Shown one piece after another: positions 26,223 to 36,172 of a stretch of 64,000 nucleotides of DNA; position 1 is the stretch's first letter; every line of letters begins with the position of its first letter. A program made the translations under genes and the position numbers. The stretch is from Roseibium sediminis (lineage in GTDB: Bacteria > Pseudomonadota > Alphaproteobacteria > Rhizobiales > Stappiaceae). The stretch spans positions 1 through 64,000 of the forward strand of contig NZ_VXDB01000020.1 of assembly GCF_008711325.1 (NCBI RefSeq), in the 5' to 3' direction. The notes beneath the pieces are model-generated. The model saw nothing but the letters and a program-made list of their open reading frames with translations. It ran no database searches and was not told the origin of the DNA.

Positions 26223-26585
26223 ATGAGAATCGCGATTCTGGGCGTTGTCGCCGTTGTCTTGGCTGGCGGGTATTACTTTTATGCGCAGCAACAGCAGGCC
26301 CCTGCCGCTGCTCCATATCCGAGCGATCAGGCGAGCCTTACCCAGGGCCAGGAAATTGCCGAGATCATGTGCGGGCTTTGCCATGCAACGGGCACCAGCG
26401 GTGCGAGCCCTATGGCCGAAGCCCCGGCCTTCCGCGATCTGTCGAAGCGCTATCCCATTGAGCATCTCGAAGAAGGTCTGGCTGAAGGACTGGTCGCCGG
26501 TCACGACCAGATGCCGGAAGTGGAATTCGAGCCTGAGGAAATCGATGCGTTTCTCGGCTATCTTGCCTCCATACAGGTGAACTGA
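26223..26585 (+). CDS. small periplasmic c-type cytochrome
   Basis: A 120-residue protein with an N-terminal signal anchor (ILGVVAVVLAGGYYFYA), one haem c motif CGLCH (near residue 51) and a likely axial methionine in HDQMPEVEFEPEEIDAFLGYL. It is a class I monohaem cytochrome that probably carries electrons in the periplasm, perhaps tethered to the membrane. The ribosome site is GGGGAG. No oxidase or dehydrogenase is adjacent. Confidence 0.9.
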   Translation: MRIAILGVVAVVLAGGYYFYAQQQQAPAAAPYPSDQASLTQGQEIAEIMCGLCHATGTSGASPMAEAPAFRDLSKRYPIEHLEEGLAEGLVAGHDQMPEVEFEPEEIDAFLGYLASIQVN

Positions 26586-26741
26586 CTTCCGTCCTGCGGC
26601 GACCTGCAGTCTGGCAGCACTCTATTTGGGTTGCTGCCAACTCATTCAAATCAAACGATTAATCCGCTTTGTTCATGCTTGATTAACCAGATCGGCCTGA
26701 CACTTTTCCTTTAGGTCAACCCGGAGGAAAGTGAGGAGATC

Positions 26742-27014
26742 ATGGAAGTAAGTTCTGATTTTCGCCGTCGTATTCTGGGCTATGGGCTGCTGACGGCTGA
26801 AATACTGTATCGAATGCCGGACCATCCCAAGCTGCTGCAGAGTTTCCTGTGGCAGACCGAGGACATGGCCCCGCATTTCCCGGAGCTGAACAAGTTTCTG
26901 AAATTCTGGGAGCGCGAGATCGAGGGACGCATTCACGCGGTGCGGATTGCCCATCAGGATCTGCTTGAACCCGTGGATTATCGCTACGCGAAGGGTGAGA
27001 TCCAGCTGCACTGA
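26742..27014 (+). CDS. usg: Usg family protein
   Basis: A 90-residue protein that matches the alphaproteobacterial Usg family along its whole length: DFRRRILGYGLLTAEILYRMPDHPKLLQSF, then FPELNKFLKFWEREIEG. The function is unknown despite wide conservation. It is convergent with the methyltransferase gene, nine bases apart. GGAG and an AAG-rich stretch lie before the ATG. Confidence 0.85.
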   Translation: MEVSSDFRRRILGYGLLTAEILYRMPDHPKLLQSFLWQTEDMAPHFPELNKFLKFWEREIEGRIHAVRIAHQDLLEPVDYRYAKGEIQLH

Positions 27015-27022
27015 TCGGCAAG

Positions 27023-27829
27023 TTATCGCCGTGACTTCAGGCCGAGCCCGGCGCCATCGCGCATGACGGCGCGGGCTTCATCGACGAAATTCGACCCTTC
27101 GCCCTGATGCAGGACAAAACCGGGCAGGAGCTGGAGCGGTGCCTTGCTGGCGCGAATGCCGCGCAGGAGCACCCGCGTTGCCGGTGCTCCCGGCCTTGGA
27201 TAAAGCGGCACGATATCCAGGGCTCCGAAGCGGCTGGAGAGAACGTCCAGTATTTCCCGAAGTCCATCGGCGCGGAAAATCATCGTCAGGCTGCCGCCCT
27301 CGCGCACGATGTCTGTGGCCGTCTTGGCCCACGGTTCCAGCCCCCGTTCATCCAGCATATGGGCTCCGGCCTTGTCGGTTTTTGGGGAGGCGCGGAAACG
27401 ATCCGCCTCATAATAGGGCGGGTTCATGATGACATGATCGGCAAAGCCCGGTGTCAGACCGGCGGCATGGCGCACGGTGCCCTTGGCCGTAATGTCGGCT
27501 TCCAGCACATTTATACGTGAAGAGAACCTTGCATTTTCAGGGTCTTGAAGTCCGTGGCGGGCAAGGTCGAGCGCGACCTTGTCGATATCGACCAGCGTGA
27601 CCGTGATGTTTTCGAGCCGTGTGGCTGCACACATGCCGGCGGTTCCAACGCCAGACCCCATGTCCACCACATGCCCTGTCGTGTCATCGGGCAGGGCGGC
27701 GGCCAGATAGACCGCATCGAGGCCTGCGCGGTGGCGACCGCTTGCTGGCTGGTAGACATGAACCTTGCCCCCGAGAAAGGCATCCCGTGTGGTTTCAACA
27801 ATCGGATCAGGGGACAGGGTGTTTGTCAT
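27023..27829 (-). CDS. tRNA1(Val) A37 N6-methyltransferase-like SAM methyltransferase (TrmN6/YfiC)
   Basis: A 268-residue Rossmann-fold methyltransferase. The lead ETTRDAFLGGKVHVYQPASGRHRAGLDAVYLAAA is typical for the TrmN6/YfiC family, motif I is VVDMGSGVGTAG, and the catalytic NPPYYEADRFRASP motif (NPPY) is present. TrmN6 modifies adenine 37 of tRNA-Val. I start at MTNTLSP because this leaves a 13-base gap after the DUF2007 gene, whereas an ATG 24 codons upstream would overlap it. This gene order with DUF2007 and a divergent polyprenyl synthase is common in alphaproteobacteria. Confidence 0.88.
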   Translation of the reverse strand: MTNTLSPDPIVETTRDAFLGGKVHVYQPASGRHRAGLDAVYLAAALPDDTTGHVVDMGSGVGTAGMCAATRLENITVTLVDIDKVALDLARHGLQDPENARFSSRINVLEADITAKGTVRHAAGLTPGFADHVIMNPPYYEADRFRASPKTDKAGAHMLDERGLEPWAKTATDIVREGGSLTMIFRADGLREILDVLSSRFGALDIVPLYPRPGAPATRVLLRGIRASKAPLQLLPGFVLHQGEGSNFVDEARAVMRDGAGLGLKSRR

Positions 27830-27842
27830 CGATGGGCACGCC

Positions 27843-28109
27843 TCATTCGCCCGTTGGGCGCTCTGCGGGCAGTTCGTGGCCCAAACCGGCATCGGTGACA
27901 ATCCGTCGCGCCTTGATGATCTGGTCGGAGTCCACCAGCACCCGTCTCGGGATCATGGCAAGTGACCCCTCAAGGATACTCATGTTGCCGTCTGCGATGA
28001 AATGCGCGATCCGGGCCTCATCCAGCAATGATTCCAAAAAGGAAATCAGGACCGGGTCATTTGTGCGGAGAAGTTCTTCCATGCCTTTCGAAACCATACC
28101 TTTCAGCAT
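27843..28109 (-). CDS. DUF2007 domain protein
   Basis: An 88-residue cytosolic protein. MEELLRTNDPVLISFLESLLDEARIAHFIAD and GSLAMIPRRVLVDSDQIIKARRIV are the DUF2007 (putative signal-transducing protein) pattern. The true start may be the internal ATG of MEELLRTND (28082), since no option has a good ribosome site. It precedes the methyltransferase gene and is divergent from the polyprenyl synthase gene. Confidence 0.85.
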   Translation of the reverse strand: MLKGMVSKGMEELLRTNDPVLISFLESLLDEARIAHFIADGNMSILEGSLAMIPRRVLVDSDQIIKARRIVTDAGLGHELPAERPTGE

Positions 28110-28229
28110 TTTTCAATCACGGATGCAGGGGAAGGATGTCAAATGAACGGTTTGTCAATGAATTGCTCCCTTGCCCAAGCGCTTTGAGCGCCATATTGTC
28201 CGCTCAACTAGATCAAAGGAGTGCCATTC

Positions 28230-29246
28230 GTGGCGGTAGTCGCATCTGTGAAAAAATCCAAGACCCCACAGCCGAGCATCGAGGCGCTGGTCGACCTCGT
28301 CTCGGGCGGCATGGAAGAGGTCAACAAGCTGATCCTGTCAAAGGCAGGCTCGAATGTCGAACTGATCCCTGAAATCGCACGGCACCTGATTTCCTCCGGC
28401 GGGAAGCGCTTGCGCCCGATGCTCACACTCGCCTTTGCCGACATGTTCGGCTATCGCGGCGACGGGCATGTGGTTCTGGCTGCCTCCGTGGAATTCATGC
28501 ATACCGCAACGCTGCTGCACGACGATGTGGTGGACGAAAGCGACATGCGCCGCGGCAAGCTGGCGGCCCGCAAGCTCTGGGGCAATCAGGCCAGTGTTCT
28601 GGTCGGCGACTACCTGCTCGGTCAATCCTTCAAGATGATGGTGGATGTGGGCTCGCTGGAAGCCTTGCGCATTCTCTCTGAAGCGTCGGCCATCATCGCA
28701 GAAGGCGAAGTGATGCAGCTTGGGGCTGCCCAGAACATCGCCACGACGGAAGAGCAGTATCTGAAGGTCATTGAGGCGAAGACGGCAGCCCTTTTTGCTG
28801 CCGCAGCCGAGGTTGGCCCGGTCATTGCCGATCAGGATGCATCGATGAAGGCAGCTGCCCGCACCTATGGTCTGGAACTCGGCTTTGCCTTCCAGATGGT
28901 GGACGATGCACTGGATTACGGTGGATCAAGCGCTGACCTTGGCAAGGACGTTGGTGACGATTTCCGCGAAGGCAAGATCACGCTTCCGGTGGTTCTTTCG
29001 ATCAAGCGCGGGACCGATCAGGAGCGGGCCTTCTGGAGCCGCTGCCTTGAGGAAAACGACATTCGCGACGGCGACCTTGATCAGGCGATTGCCCTGATGA
29101 AGAAGTATGACGCGATTTCCGACACGGTTCAGCGGGCGCGGGATTACGGCGCGAATGCCCTTGGCGCACTCGACCAGTTGCCCGACGGCCCTTACCGGGA
29201 CGCGCTGGCGGATGCGGTTGCTTTCTGCATTGCCCGGGTGAGCTGA
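28230..29246 (+). CDS. ispB: octaprenyl-type polyprenyl diphosphate synthase
   Basis: A trans-prenyltransferase of 338 residues that makes the side chain of ubiquinone. The two aspartate-rich motifs are LLHDDVVDESDMRRG and FQMVDDALDYGG. GGKRLRPML binds the substrate diphosphate. I choose the second GTG as the start because AGGAG lies eight bases before it, while the first GTG nine bases upstream overlaps that site. The chain length made (C40 or C50) cannot be read with certainty. Confidence 0.93.
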   Translation: MAVVASVKKSKTPQPSIEALVDLVSGGMEEVNKLILSKAGSNVELIPEIARHLISSGGKRLRPMLTLAFADMFGYRGDGHVVLAASVEFMHTATLLHDDVVDESDMRRGKLAARKLWGNQASVLVGDYLLGQSFKMMVDVGSLEALRILSEASAIIAEGEVMQLGAAQNIATTEEQYLKVIEAKTAALFAAAAEVGPVIADQDASMKAAARTYGLELGFAFQMVDDALDYGGSSADLGKDVGDDFREGKITLPVVLSIKRGTDQERAFWSRCLEENDIRDGDLDQAIALMKKYDAISDTVQRARDYGANALGALDQLPDGPYRDALADAVAFCIARVS

Positions 29247-29415
29247 AGCAGATCGCATTTCCACCGGTTTTTCAGGCCGTTGCGCTGGCCTTCTCACCGG
29301 TATTGCCTTCGCATATCCTTTTCGGAAAGGCGACGTGGGGTGACTCCTGCCGCGCTCGGCTCAATGCCGGACCGGCGAGGTCATCCTATGCATCAGGCTG
29401 CTGCGCAGATGCGGC

Positions 29416-30447
29416 ATGGAAAATGGCGGTCCATTGATGAACCAACAGGCAAGTGTCCCACCCAACAATGCCCCTTATCCGGACATGTTCGCGCTTGTGT
29501 GCGACGGAAGTGGGACGTCCCATGATTGCGCTCCGGGTGAATTGCCTGAAGAGCAATTATCGGGATCTGAAACGGCTTTCCGCTGGGTGCATCTTCATCG
29601 CGACAATCCGGAAACGATCGAATGGCTGCGGGGACAGGGGATCGACAGCCTTGTTCTTGAAGCGCTGCTCGCCGAGGAAACCCGCCCGCGCTGTACCGTG
29701 CATGGTGACGGCGTAATCCTGATCCTGCGCGGAGTGAACCTCAATCCGGGAGCTGAACCGGAAGATATGGTTTCCGTTCGCCTGTGGATCGACCAAAGCG
29801 GCGTGATTGGCATCTGGCGCAGACCGCTCATGGCGGTGCGTGACCTTCTGGATGATGCCAACCGGCATAACGCGCCCCATTCACCGGGCGATCTGGTGGC
29901 AAAACTGGCGTTGCGACTGGCAGACCGGGCGGAGCCGCTGATCGCCACCTTGAATGAACAGCTGGATGATCTGGAAGAAGCGGTCCTGGACGAAACAGTG
30001 GATCTTTCGCGCGGTCCTCTGGCCCGCATTCGGCGCATGGCGATCGTGCTTCGACGTTTCATGTTCCCCCAGCGCGATGCCTTGACGACGCTGGAAATCG
30101 AAAGCCTGAGCTGGCTCACGGATCGGGATCGCAGCCGGATCCGGGAGGCTGCCGACCGGATCACGCGTCTTGGAGAAGAGCTTGATGCCATTCGGGACAG
30201 GGCACAGGTCGTGCACGATCAGGTTCTGGACAAGCGATCGGAGACCATGAACCGCCGCATGCTGGTTCTGGCCGTAGCCACCGCCTTCTTCCTGCCTCTT
30301 GGGCTGCTGACCGGCCTGTTAGGGATCAATGTCGGTGGAATACCCGGCGCCGATGTGAAATGGGCCTTTGGCGCCGTGTGCGGGCTGATCGTGGTTATTG
30401 GCGCCGTTCAGTATTGGCTGTTCAGGCATTTCGACCTGATGCGCTAG
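29416..30447 (+). CDS. zntB: CorA-superfamily zinc transporter ZntB
   Basis: A 343-residue member of the CorA family with a large cytosolic N-terminal domain, a long helix (REAADRITRLGEELDAIRDRAQVVHDQVLD) and two C-terminal membrane helices. Between these lies GLLGINVGGIPGA, the ZntB/CorA pore signature with GIN in place of the classic GMN. ZntB moves zinc or related divalent ions. The start may instead be the internal ATG of MNQQASVP seven codons later; neither has a strong ribosome site. Convergent with ispE. Confidence 0.9.
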   Translation: MENGGPLMNQQASVPPNNAPYPDMFALVCDGSGTSHDCAPGELPEEQLSGSETAFRWVHLHRDNPETIEWLRGQGIDSLVLEALLAEETRPRCTVHGDGVILILRGVNLNPGAEPEDMVSVRLWIDQSGVIGIWRRPLMAVRDLLDDANRHNAPHSPGDLVAKLALRLADRAEPLIATLNEQLDDLEEAVLDETVDLSRGPLARIRRMAIVLRRFMFPQRDALTTLEIESLSWLTDRDRSRIREAADRITRLGEELDAIRDRAQVVHDQVLDKRSETMNRRMLVLAVATAFFLPLGLLTGLLGINVGGIPGADVKWAFGAVCGLIVVIGAVQYWLFRHFDLMR

Positions 30448-30457
30448 CTGCTTCCTG

Positions 30458-31339
30458 TCAGGCCAGGGTTCCGGCTTGGATCCACCAGTTTGGCCGGGCT
30501 GCCTTCAGCTTGAGACCGGCGGCAGTTTCTTGTCCCTTTACGCACAAGGCAAGGCAAGTCGCTCCGGAGCCGGACATGCGTGCAAATACAACACCCGGCA
30601 GCTTTTCCAGAGTGTCGAGAACAACGCCAATTTCCGGGCAAATCGAGATGGCAGGGGCCTGAAGGTCGTTGCGTGTTTGCTGCAACCACGCGCAAAAGAC
30701 CTCAAGGTCTGCAAAAGACTGAGGAGCTTCCGGCATTGGCGAATTGGTCTTGTTCGTCAAGGCCTTGAAGACGGCAGGAGTTGAAACGGCAAGGCCCGGA
30801 TTGACGAGGAGTATGCCGCAGTCCGGCATGTTCGGCGCAGCTTGAAGCTGCTCGCCGATGCCGCGCATGAGAGCTGGGCGAGAGGCAAGGCAGACCGGAA
30901 CATCTGCTCCAAGGGGAAGGGCGATCTCTTCCAGTTCACGTTCCTCAAGACCAAGCGCCAGCTCTTCGTTCATGAGGCGAAGAGCGGCAGCGGCATCGGA
31001 GGAACCGCCACCGATCCCTGACGCGATGGGCAGGGTCTTTTCAAGAGTGAAATGCAGAGGGCCGAGTTCCCGTCCAGTCCGTTGTTCCAGCGCCTTGCGC
31101 GCCTTGAGGACCAGATTGTTGTCGCTGTCCGAAGCAAGGCCTTCGCCAAACGGGCCCTTGATTTCCAGCCCGTCGGCAGATCCAGCGGTCATTGTCAGCC
31201 GGTCGCCGATCTTGGGGAAGACCACAAGCGAGTCCAGAAGATGATATCCATCGCCCCGCTGGCCGGTGACATGCAGGCTCAAATTGACCTTGGCCCGGGC
31301 AAGCTGCGTCGCCGGAGCCTTGTTTTCAGGGGCAGTCAT
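30458..31339 (-). CDS. ispE: 4-diphosphocytidyl-2-C-methyl-D-erythritol kinase
   Basis: A 293-residue GHMP kinase in the MEP isoprenoid pathway. ARAKVNLSLHVTGQRGDGYHLLDSL near the N-terminus is the IspE signature, PIASGIGGGSSDAAAALR is the ATP-binding GHMP motif and MSGSGATCLAL is the C-terminal motif. It lies eight bases downstream of a TPR protein gene on the same strand, a common alphaproteobacterial pairing, and close to ispB, so two isoprenoid genes are clustered. Confidence 0.95.
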   Translation of the reverse strand: MTAPENKAPATQLARAKVNLSLHVTGQRGDGYHLLDSLVVFPKIGDRLTMTAGSADGLEIKGPFGEGLASDSDNNLVLKARKALEQRTGRELGPLHFTLEKTLPIASGIGGGSSDAAAALRLMNEELALGLEERELEEIALPLGADVPVCLASRPALMRGIGEQLQAAPNMPDCGILLVNPGLAVSTPAVFKALTNKTNSPMPEAPQSFADLEVFCAWLQQTRNDLQAPAISICPEIGVVLDTLEKLPGVVFARMSGSGATCLALCVKGQETAAGLKLKAARPNWWIQAGTLA

Positions 31340-31347
31340 GGAATGGA

Positions 31348-33150
31348 TCAGCCGCCGTTCTTGTCGCTATCAGCCTTGGCTGCATCCGTTGCCGGTGTTT
31401 CAGGCAGACCGTTGGCAATCTTGTCCAGGATCTTGGGCAGCTCTTCCTCGGTCGGCTCCAGATCGCGGGCATGGTTCCACTGGAAACGGGCTTCCAGACG
31501 ACGCCCGACTTTCCAGTAGGCATCACCAAGATGGTCGTTGATCACCGGGTCTGCCGGGCGCAGCTGCACGGCGCGTTCCAGCTCCTTGACGGCTTCTTCA
31601 AAGCGGCCAAGCCGGTAGTAGACCCAGCCAAGACTGTCGACGATGTAGCCGTCATTCGGGCGCAGCTCGACAGCCTTCTGGATCATGCCGAGGGCTTCAT
31701 CGAGTTTCAGGCCCTGATCAACCAGAGAATAGCCGAGATAGTTCAGAACCAGCGGCTGGTCCGGGTTCAGTTCCAGAGCCTTTCTGAGATCGGCCTCCGA
31801 GGCTTCCCATTTCTTCTGGCGCTCCAGACAGATGCCGCGGAAATAGAACAGCAGCCAGTCTTCCGGCTTTACCTCCGCAAGCCCGTCGATGCCTTCGGAA
31901 TAGACCTTCTCGGCTTCCTCGAATTTCTCGTGTGAACGCAGGACATTGCCGAGGGTCAGGATCGCCTCGACGTCCTTCGGATCTTCGCTGATCAGGGCGC
32001 GCAGATGTTCGCGGGCCTGATCGAGCTGTTCCAGCGCATTGTAGTTCAGGCCGATCTGAACCTCGGCATCGCGCTTCAAAGTGCCGTCCGCGGGAACCAG
32101 GCTGAGAACTTCAATCGCCTTTGCGGGCTGCTCAAGCCGCTCATAGATGCCGCCAAGGGCAACAGCGGCGAACTCGGCATTCGGATCAAGGTGCAGGGCG
32201 AGGCGCAGATACGCCATCGACAGTTCTTCCCCGCCATCGCGACCGATCGCTGAACCGATCCCAAAGAGGATTTCTGCAATTCCTTCCGCCGGATCGACAA
32301 TCAGCGGCGGGATCGGGGCATTGCCCGCGATCTTGTCGCGCGTGTCGGTCAGCAGCGGATGACCGTTCATCAGCTTGTTGTATTCGTCCAGAACCTTGAG
32401 CGCCTCGTCCTTCTGGCCATTGGCCGCAAGAATGCGCGCATAGGCATTGACGATGCGGATCGCGCCGCCGTCTGCCTTGAAGGCGGCGTTGATGTGTTCG
32501 AGCGCTGCCTCATTTTGCCCGGCGGCAAAGGCGATCATCGCCATGTGCGAGCGCTTGAAGGGCTCGAACCACTCCGGGCCGGTCAGGCCGTTGATCTGCT
32601 TCAGGGCGTCCTCGACCTTGCCGGTGCCGTAAAGCGCCCAGCCGCGGGAAATTCCGGTGGAAAGGTCGGCCAGTGGTCCGGAAACCGGCAGACCATAGAG
32701 GCGTTCAGCTTCCGCATAGTCGCCGGCCAGCAACGATTCGCTGCCCAGAACCAGGTTGCTGAGGAAGTTGTCCTTGCCGCGATCTGCTATCACCTGAGCA
32801 TAGTGGATCGCTTCCACCAGCTCTCCGTTGGCGAGCTTCAGGCGGAAGGTGCGCTCCAGCAACTGATCATTGGAACTGTCGGCATTGAGCGCTTCCTGAA
32901 AGAAGGCGGCTGCAGCTGCAAAGTCATTGTTGAAGTCTGCAATCCGGCCCGAAAGATAGCTGCCGGACAAGGTGATCGGCAGGTCTGGCGGGGTGCCCTG
33001 ATACTGTTCTGCGGCGGTCAGTTCACCGGGATTTGCCTCGGCAAGGGCAGGGGCGGACAGGGCCATGAACGCAACACTTGCCAACGCGGCTTGTCTCCAT
33101 TTTCCGCCAGGGAGACAGGTGCGAAAGAAAGCGCTGGGTGTGTCGGTCAT
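31348..33150 (-). CDS. exported tetratricopeptide repeat protein
   Basis: A 600-residue protein with an N-terminal signal sequence (QAALASVAFMALSAPALAEA) followed by at least ten TPR-like units, clearest in the second half (YFRGICLERQKKWEASEADL; YLGYSLVDQGLKLDEALGM; SLGWVYYRLGRFEEAVKEL; HLGDAYWKVGRRLEARF). TPR arrays mediate protein contacts. This protein usually precedes ispE in alphaproteobacteria and its function is not established; periplasmic or outer-membrane lipoprotein-like roles have been suggested by context only. Confidence 0.88.
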   Translation of the reverse strand: MTDTPSAFFRTCLPGGKWRQAALASVAFMALSAPALAEANPGELTAAEQYQGTPPDLPITLSGSYLSGRIADFNNDFAAAAAFFQEALNADSSNDQLLERTFRLKLANGELVEAIHYAQVIADRGKDNFLSNLVLGSESLLAGDYAEAERLYGLPVSGPLADLSTGISRGWALYGTGKVEDALKQINGLTGPEWFEPFKRSHMAMIAFAAGQNEAALEHINAAFKADGGAIRIVNAYARILAANGQKDEALKVLDEYNKLMNGHPLLTDTRDKIAGNAPIPPLIVDPAEGIAEILFGIGSAIGRDGGEELSMAYLRLALHLDPNAEFAAVALGGIYERLEQPAKAIEVLSLVPADGTLKRDAEVQIGLNYNALEQLDQAREHLRALISEDPKDVEAILTLGNVLRSHEKFEEAEKVYSEGIDGLAEVKPEDWLLFYFRGICLERQKKWEASEADLRKALELNPDQPLVLNYLGYSLVDQGLKLDEALGMIQKAVELRPNDGYIVDSLGWVYYRLGRFEEAVKELERAVQLRPADPVINDHLGDAYWKVGRRLEARFQWNHARDLEPTEEELPKILDKIANGLPETPATDAAKADSDKNGG

Positions 33151-33459
33151 GGCACCTCACAAAAAGGATCGGAAACTCGCAAGCTATATGTTCGCCCGAC
33201 AATGGCTGCATTAAGGCCTTGCGGCAAGTTTCCAGAAGGCGGACCTGGCGAGTTTTGCAGTGACAAATCAACAAATTTGCCGTGATCTCTCTCACCGGCA
33301 GACAAGTTGGGTCATTGGGGCGACTTGTCGCAATTTCGTCATGTAGAGGGTATTCGACGAAAAAAGGCCTTGCAGCTGCTGGCCTGCCATAGCAGGAATG
33401 TGCAGTGCAATATTTGCAGCTCGCCGTTACCATCAACGGGCGTCAAAGGGGGAGTACTG
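33151..33459. other. divergent intergenic region between the TPR gene and ppdK
   Basis: About 300 bases carry the promoters of two divergent transcripts. I see no convincing -35/-10 pair, operator or hairpin. The reading frame of ppdK is open upstream to 33307, but the strong ribosome site AAAGGGGGAG at 33445-33454 sets the real start at 33460. Confidence 0.5.
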
Positions 33460-36129
33460 ATGACCAAGTGGGTCTTCAATTTCGGCAATGGTTCTGCAGA
33501 AGGTTCTGCAAACATGAAGAACCTGTTGGGTGGCAAGGGAGCCAACCTGGCCGAGATGAGCAGCCTGGGACTGCCGGTTCCGCCCGGCTTCACCATCACC
33601 ACTGAGGTCTGCACCTGGTATTACGAGAACGGCAAGGCCTATCCGACCGAGCTGAAGGGGCAGGTGGAAGAGGCTCTTGATAAGGTGGGAGCGGCCACCG
33701 GACGCAAGTTCGGCGATGCGGTCAGCCCGCTTCTGGTCTCGGTTCGCTCTGGCGCGCGGGTCTCCATGCCGGGCATGATGGACACGGTCCTGAACCTTGG
33801 TCTCAACGACGAGACAGTGAAAGCCATTGGCGCTTCTTCCGGCGACATGCGCTTTGCCTATGACAGCTACCGCCGCTTCATCCAGATGTATGCCGACGTC
33901 GTTCTGGGCGTCGACCATCACGAGTTCGAGGAAGTTCTGGAAGATCACAAGGACCGGAACGAACTGTCCCTTGATACCGAGATTTCGGCGGACGACTGGA
34001 TCAAGATCATCGAGGAATTCAAGGCAATCGTCGAGCGCGAGCTGGAAAGACCGTTCCCGCAGGATCCGCACGAGCAGCTTTGGGGCGCCATCGGCGCCGT
34101 GTTCGGATCCTGGGAAACGCCACGGGCGAAAACCTATCGCCGCCTTCACGAGATCCCGGGTGACTGGGGCACGGCGGTGAATGTTCAGGCCATGGTGTTC
34201 GGCAACATGGGCGAAACATCCGCCACCGGCGTTGCCTTCACCCGTAATCCGTCGACCGGCGAAAAGGCGCTTTATGGCGAGTTTCTTGTAAACGCGCAGG
34301 GCGAAGACGTCGTTGCCGGTATCCGGACGCCGCAGGACATTACCGAAAAGGCCCGCAAGGAAGCAGGGTCCAGCAAGGCGTCTCTCGAAGCGCTGATGCC
34401 AGAAGCCTTTGCCGAGTTCCAGACCTACTGCGACAGGCTTGAAGCGCATTATCGCGACATGCAGGACCTGGAGTTCACCATCGAGCAGGGCAAGCTCTGG
34501 ATGCTGCAGACCCGCTCGGGCAAGCGGACCGCAAAGGCGGCGCTCAAGATCGCCGTGGACATGGCAGCTGAAGGCCTGATCACGCAGGAGGAGGCGGTGG
34601 GCCGCGTCGAGCCGGGCGCGCTTGACCAGCTTCTGCACCCCACGATCGACCCCAAGGCCAAGCGCGATATCGTTGCGACCGGTCTTCCGGCTTCTCCGGG
34701 GGCAGCCTCCGGCGCCATCGTCTTCACGTCCGATGAAGCCGAAGAGGCAAAGGCAGCCGGTCGCCCGGTCATTCTGGTGCGTGTTGAAACCAGCCCGGAA
34801 GATATTCACGGCATGCATGCAGCCGAAGGCATTCTTACAAGCCGCGGCGGCATGACCAGCCACGCGGCAGTGGTGGCGCGCGGCATGGGCAAGCCGTGCG
34901 TTTCGGGCGCGGGCATGCTGCGCATCGATTATCGCAATGGCACTGTGACAGCCGCTGGCCGTGTTCTGAACAAGGGCGACATCATCACCATTGATGGTGC
35001 GACAGGTCAGGTTCTGGCTGGTCAGGTTGCCATGCTGCAGCCGACCTTGTCGGGCGACTTTGGCACCTTGATGGGCTGGGCGGATGGCGTGCGCCGCATG
35101 AAGGTGCGCACCAACGCTGAAACGCCTGCAGATGCACGGGTGGCCCGAGAGTTCGGAGCCGAAGGCATCGGCCTGTGCCGTACGGAGCACATGTTCTTTG
35201 ACGGTGAGCGCATCGTCGCCGTGCGCGAGATGATCCTTGCCGAAACCGAGGATGGCCGCCGTGCGGCGCTCGCCAAACTGCTGCCAATGCAGCGCAAGGA
35301 TTTCACTGAAATCTTTGAAATCATGAAGGGACTTCCGGTCACGATCCGCCTTCTTGACCCGCCGCTGCATGAGTTCCTGCCGAAAACGGATGAGGAACTG
35401 GCAGATGTTGCCAAGGCAATGAACGTTGACGCGGCAAAGCTGCGTGAACGGGCGCTCGATCTGGAAGAATTCAACCCGATGCTTGGTCATCGTGGCTGCC
35501 GTCTGCTGGTGTCCTATCCGGAAATTGCCGAAATGCAGGCGCGTGCCATCTTCGAGGCAGCTGTTGAAGCTGCGAAGGTGACGGGAGCGCCGGTTGTTCC
35601 GGAAGTCATGGTGCCGCTGGTTGGTCTCAAGGGCGAACTTGATCTGGTGCGCGCCCGCATCGAGGCCATGGCAGAAGCCGTTGCCAGCGAGACGGGAACG
35701 AAGATCGACTATCAGGTCGGAACCATGGTGGAACTGCCGCGTGCTGCCCTGCAAGGCGCGGAGATCGCCAAGTCCGCCGAGTTCTTCTCCTTCGGTACCA
35801 ACGATCTGACCCAGACCACGTTCGGCATTTCCCGCGATGATGCGGCGTCGTTCCTCGGAACCTATCAGCAGAAGGGCCTGATCGAGCAGGACCCGTTTGT
35901 GTCGCTGGATCAGGATGGGGTTGGCGAGCTGGTCAAGATCGGTGCGGAACGCGGTCGTTCGACCCGCCCGGACATCAAACTGGGCATTTGTGGTGAACAT
36001 GGCGGTGACCCGTCATCGATCCACTTCTGCGAAAGCGTTGATCTGGACTATGTGTCCTGTTCGCCGTTCCGCGTCCCGATTGCCCGTCTTGCGGCGGCAC
36101 AGGCAACCCTTCGCCGCTCGAAGGGCTGA
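33460..36129 (+). CDS. ppdK: pyruvate, phosphate dikinase
   Basis: An 889-residue enzyme that interconverts pyruvate, ATP and phosphate with phosphoenolpyruvate, AMP and diphosphate. The domains are in order: ATP-grasp nucleotide domain (KWVFNFGNGSAEGSANMKNLLGGKGANLAEM), swivelling phosphohistidine domain (GILTSRGGMTSHAAVVARGMG, catalytic His) and PEP/pyruvate barrel with the catalytic cysteine in GICGEHGGDPSSIHFC. The start is fixed by AAAGGGGGAG before the ATG. The meaB-like gene follows closely, so the two may be cotranscribed. Confidence 0.97.
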   Translation: MTKWVFNFGNGSAEGSANMKNLLGGKGANLAEMSSLGLPVPPGFTITTEVCTWYYENGKAYPTELKGQVEEALDKVGAATGRKFGDAVSPLLVSVRSGARVSMPGMMDTVLNLGLNDETVKAIGASSGDMRFAYDSYRRFIQMYADVVLGVDHHEFEEVLEDHKDRNELSLDTEISADDWIKIIEEFKAIVERELERPFPQDPHEQLWGAIGAVFGSWETPRAKTYRRLHEIPGDWGTAVNVQAMVFGNMGETSATGVAFTRNPSTGEKALYGEFLVNAQGEDVVAGIRTPQDITEKARKEAGSSKASLEALMPEAFAEFQTYCDRLEAHYRDMQDLEFTIEQGKLWMLQTRSGKRTAKAALKIAVDMAAEGLITQEEAVGRVEPGALDQLLHPTIDPKAKRDIVATGLPASPGAASGAIVFTSDEAEEAKAAGRPVILVRVETSPEDIHGMHAAEGILTSRGGMTSHAAVVARGMGKPCVSGAGMLRIDYRNGTVTAAGRVLNKGDIITIDGATGQVLAGQVAMLQPTLSGDFGTLMGWADGVRRMKVRTNAETPADARVAREFGAEGIGLCRTEHMFFDGERIVAVREMILAETEDGRRAALAKLLPMQRKDFTEIFEIMKGLPVTIRLLDPPLHEFLPKTDEELADVAKAMNVDAAKLRERALDLEEFNPMLGHRGCRLLVSYPEIAEMQARAIFEAAVEAAKVTGAPVVPEVMVPLVGLKGELDLVRARIEAMAEAVASETGTKIDYQVGTMVELPRAALQGAEIAKSAEFFSFGTNDLTQTTFGISRDDAASFLGTYQQKGLIEQDPFVSLDQDGVGELVKIGAERGRSTRPDIKLGICGEHGGDPSSIHFCESVDLDYVSCSPFRVPIARLAAAQATLRRSKG

Positions 36130-36172
36130 GCGATACGTCGGCATGATCGTGAGTGCATCAGGGGAGGGACAT

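Noticed and set aside
33433-36000. An 855-codon open frame on the minus strand opposite ppdK
   Set aside because: It mirrors the full length of a certain gene, has no recognisable domain and no ribosome site. Long antisense frames are common in GC-rich genes.
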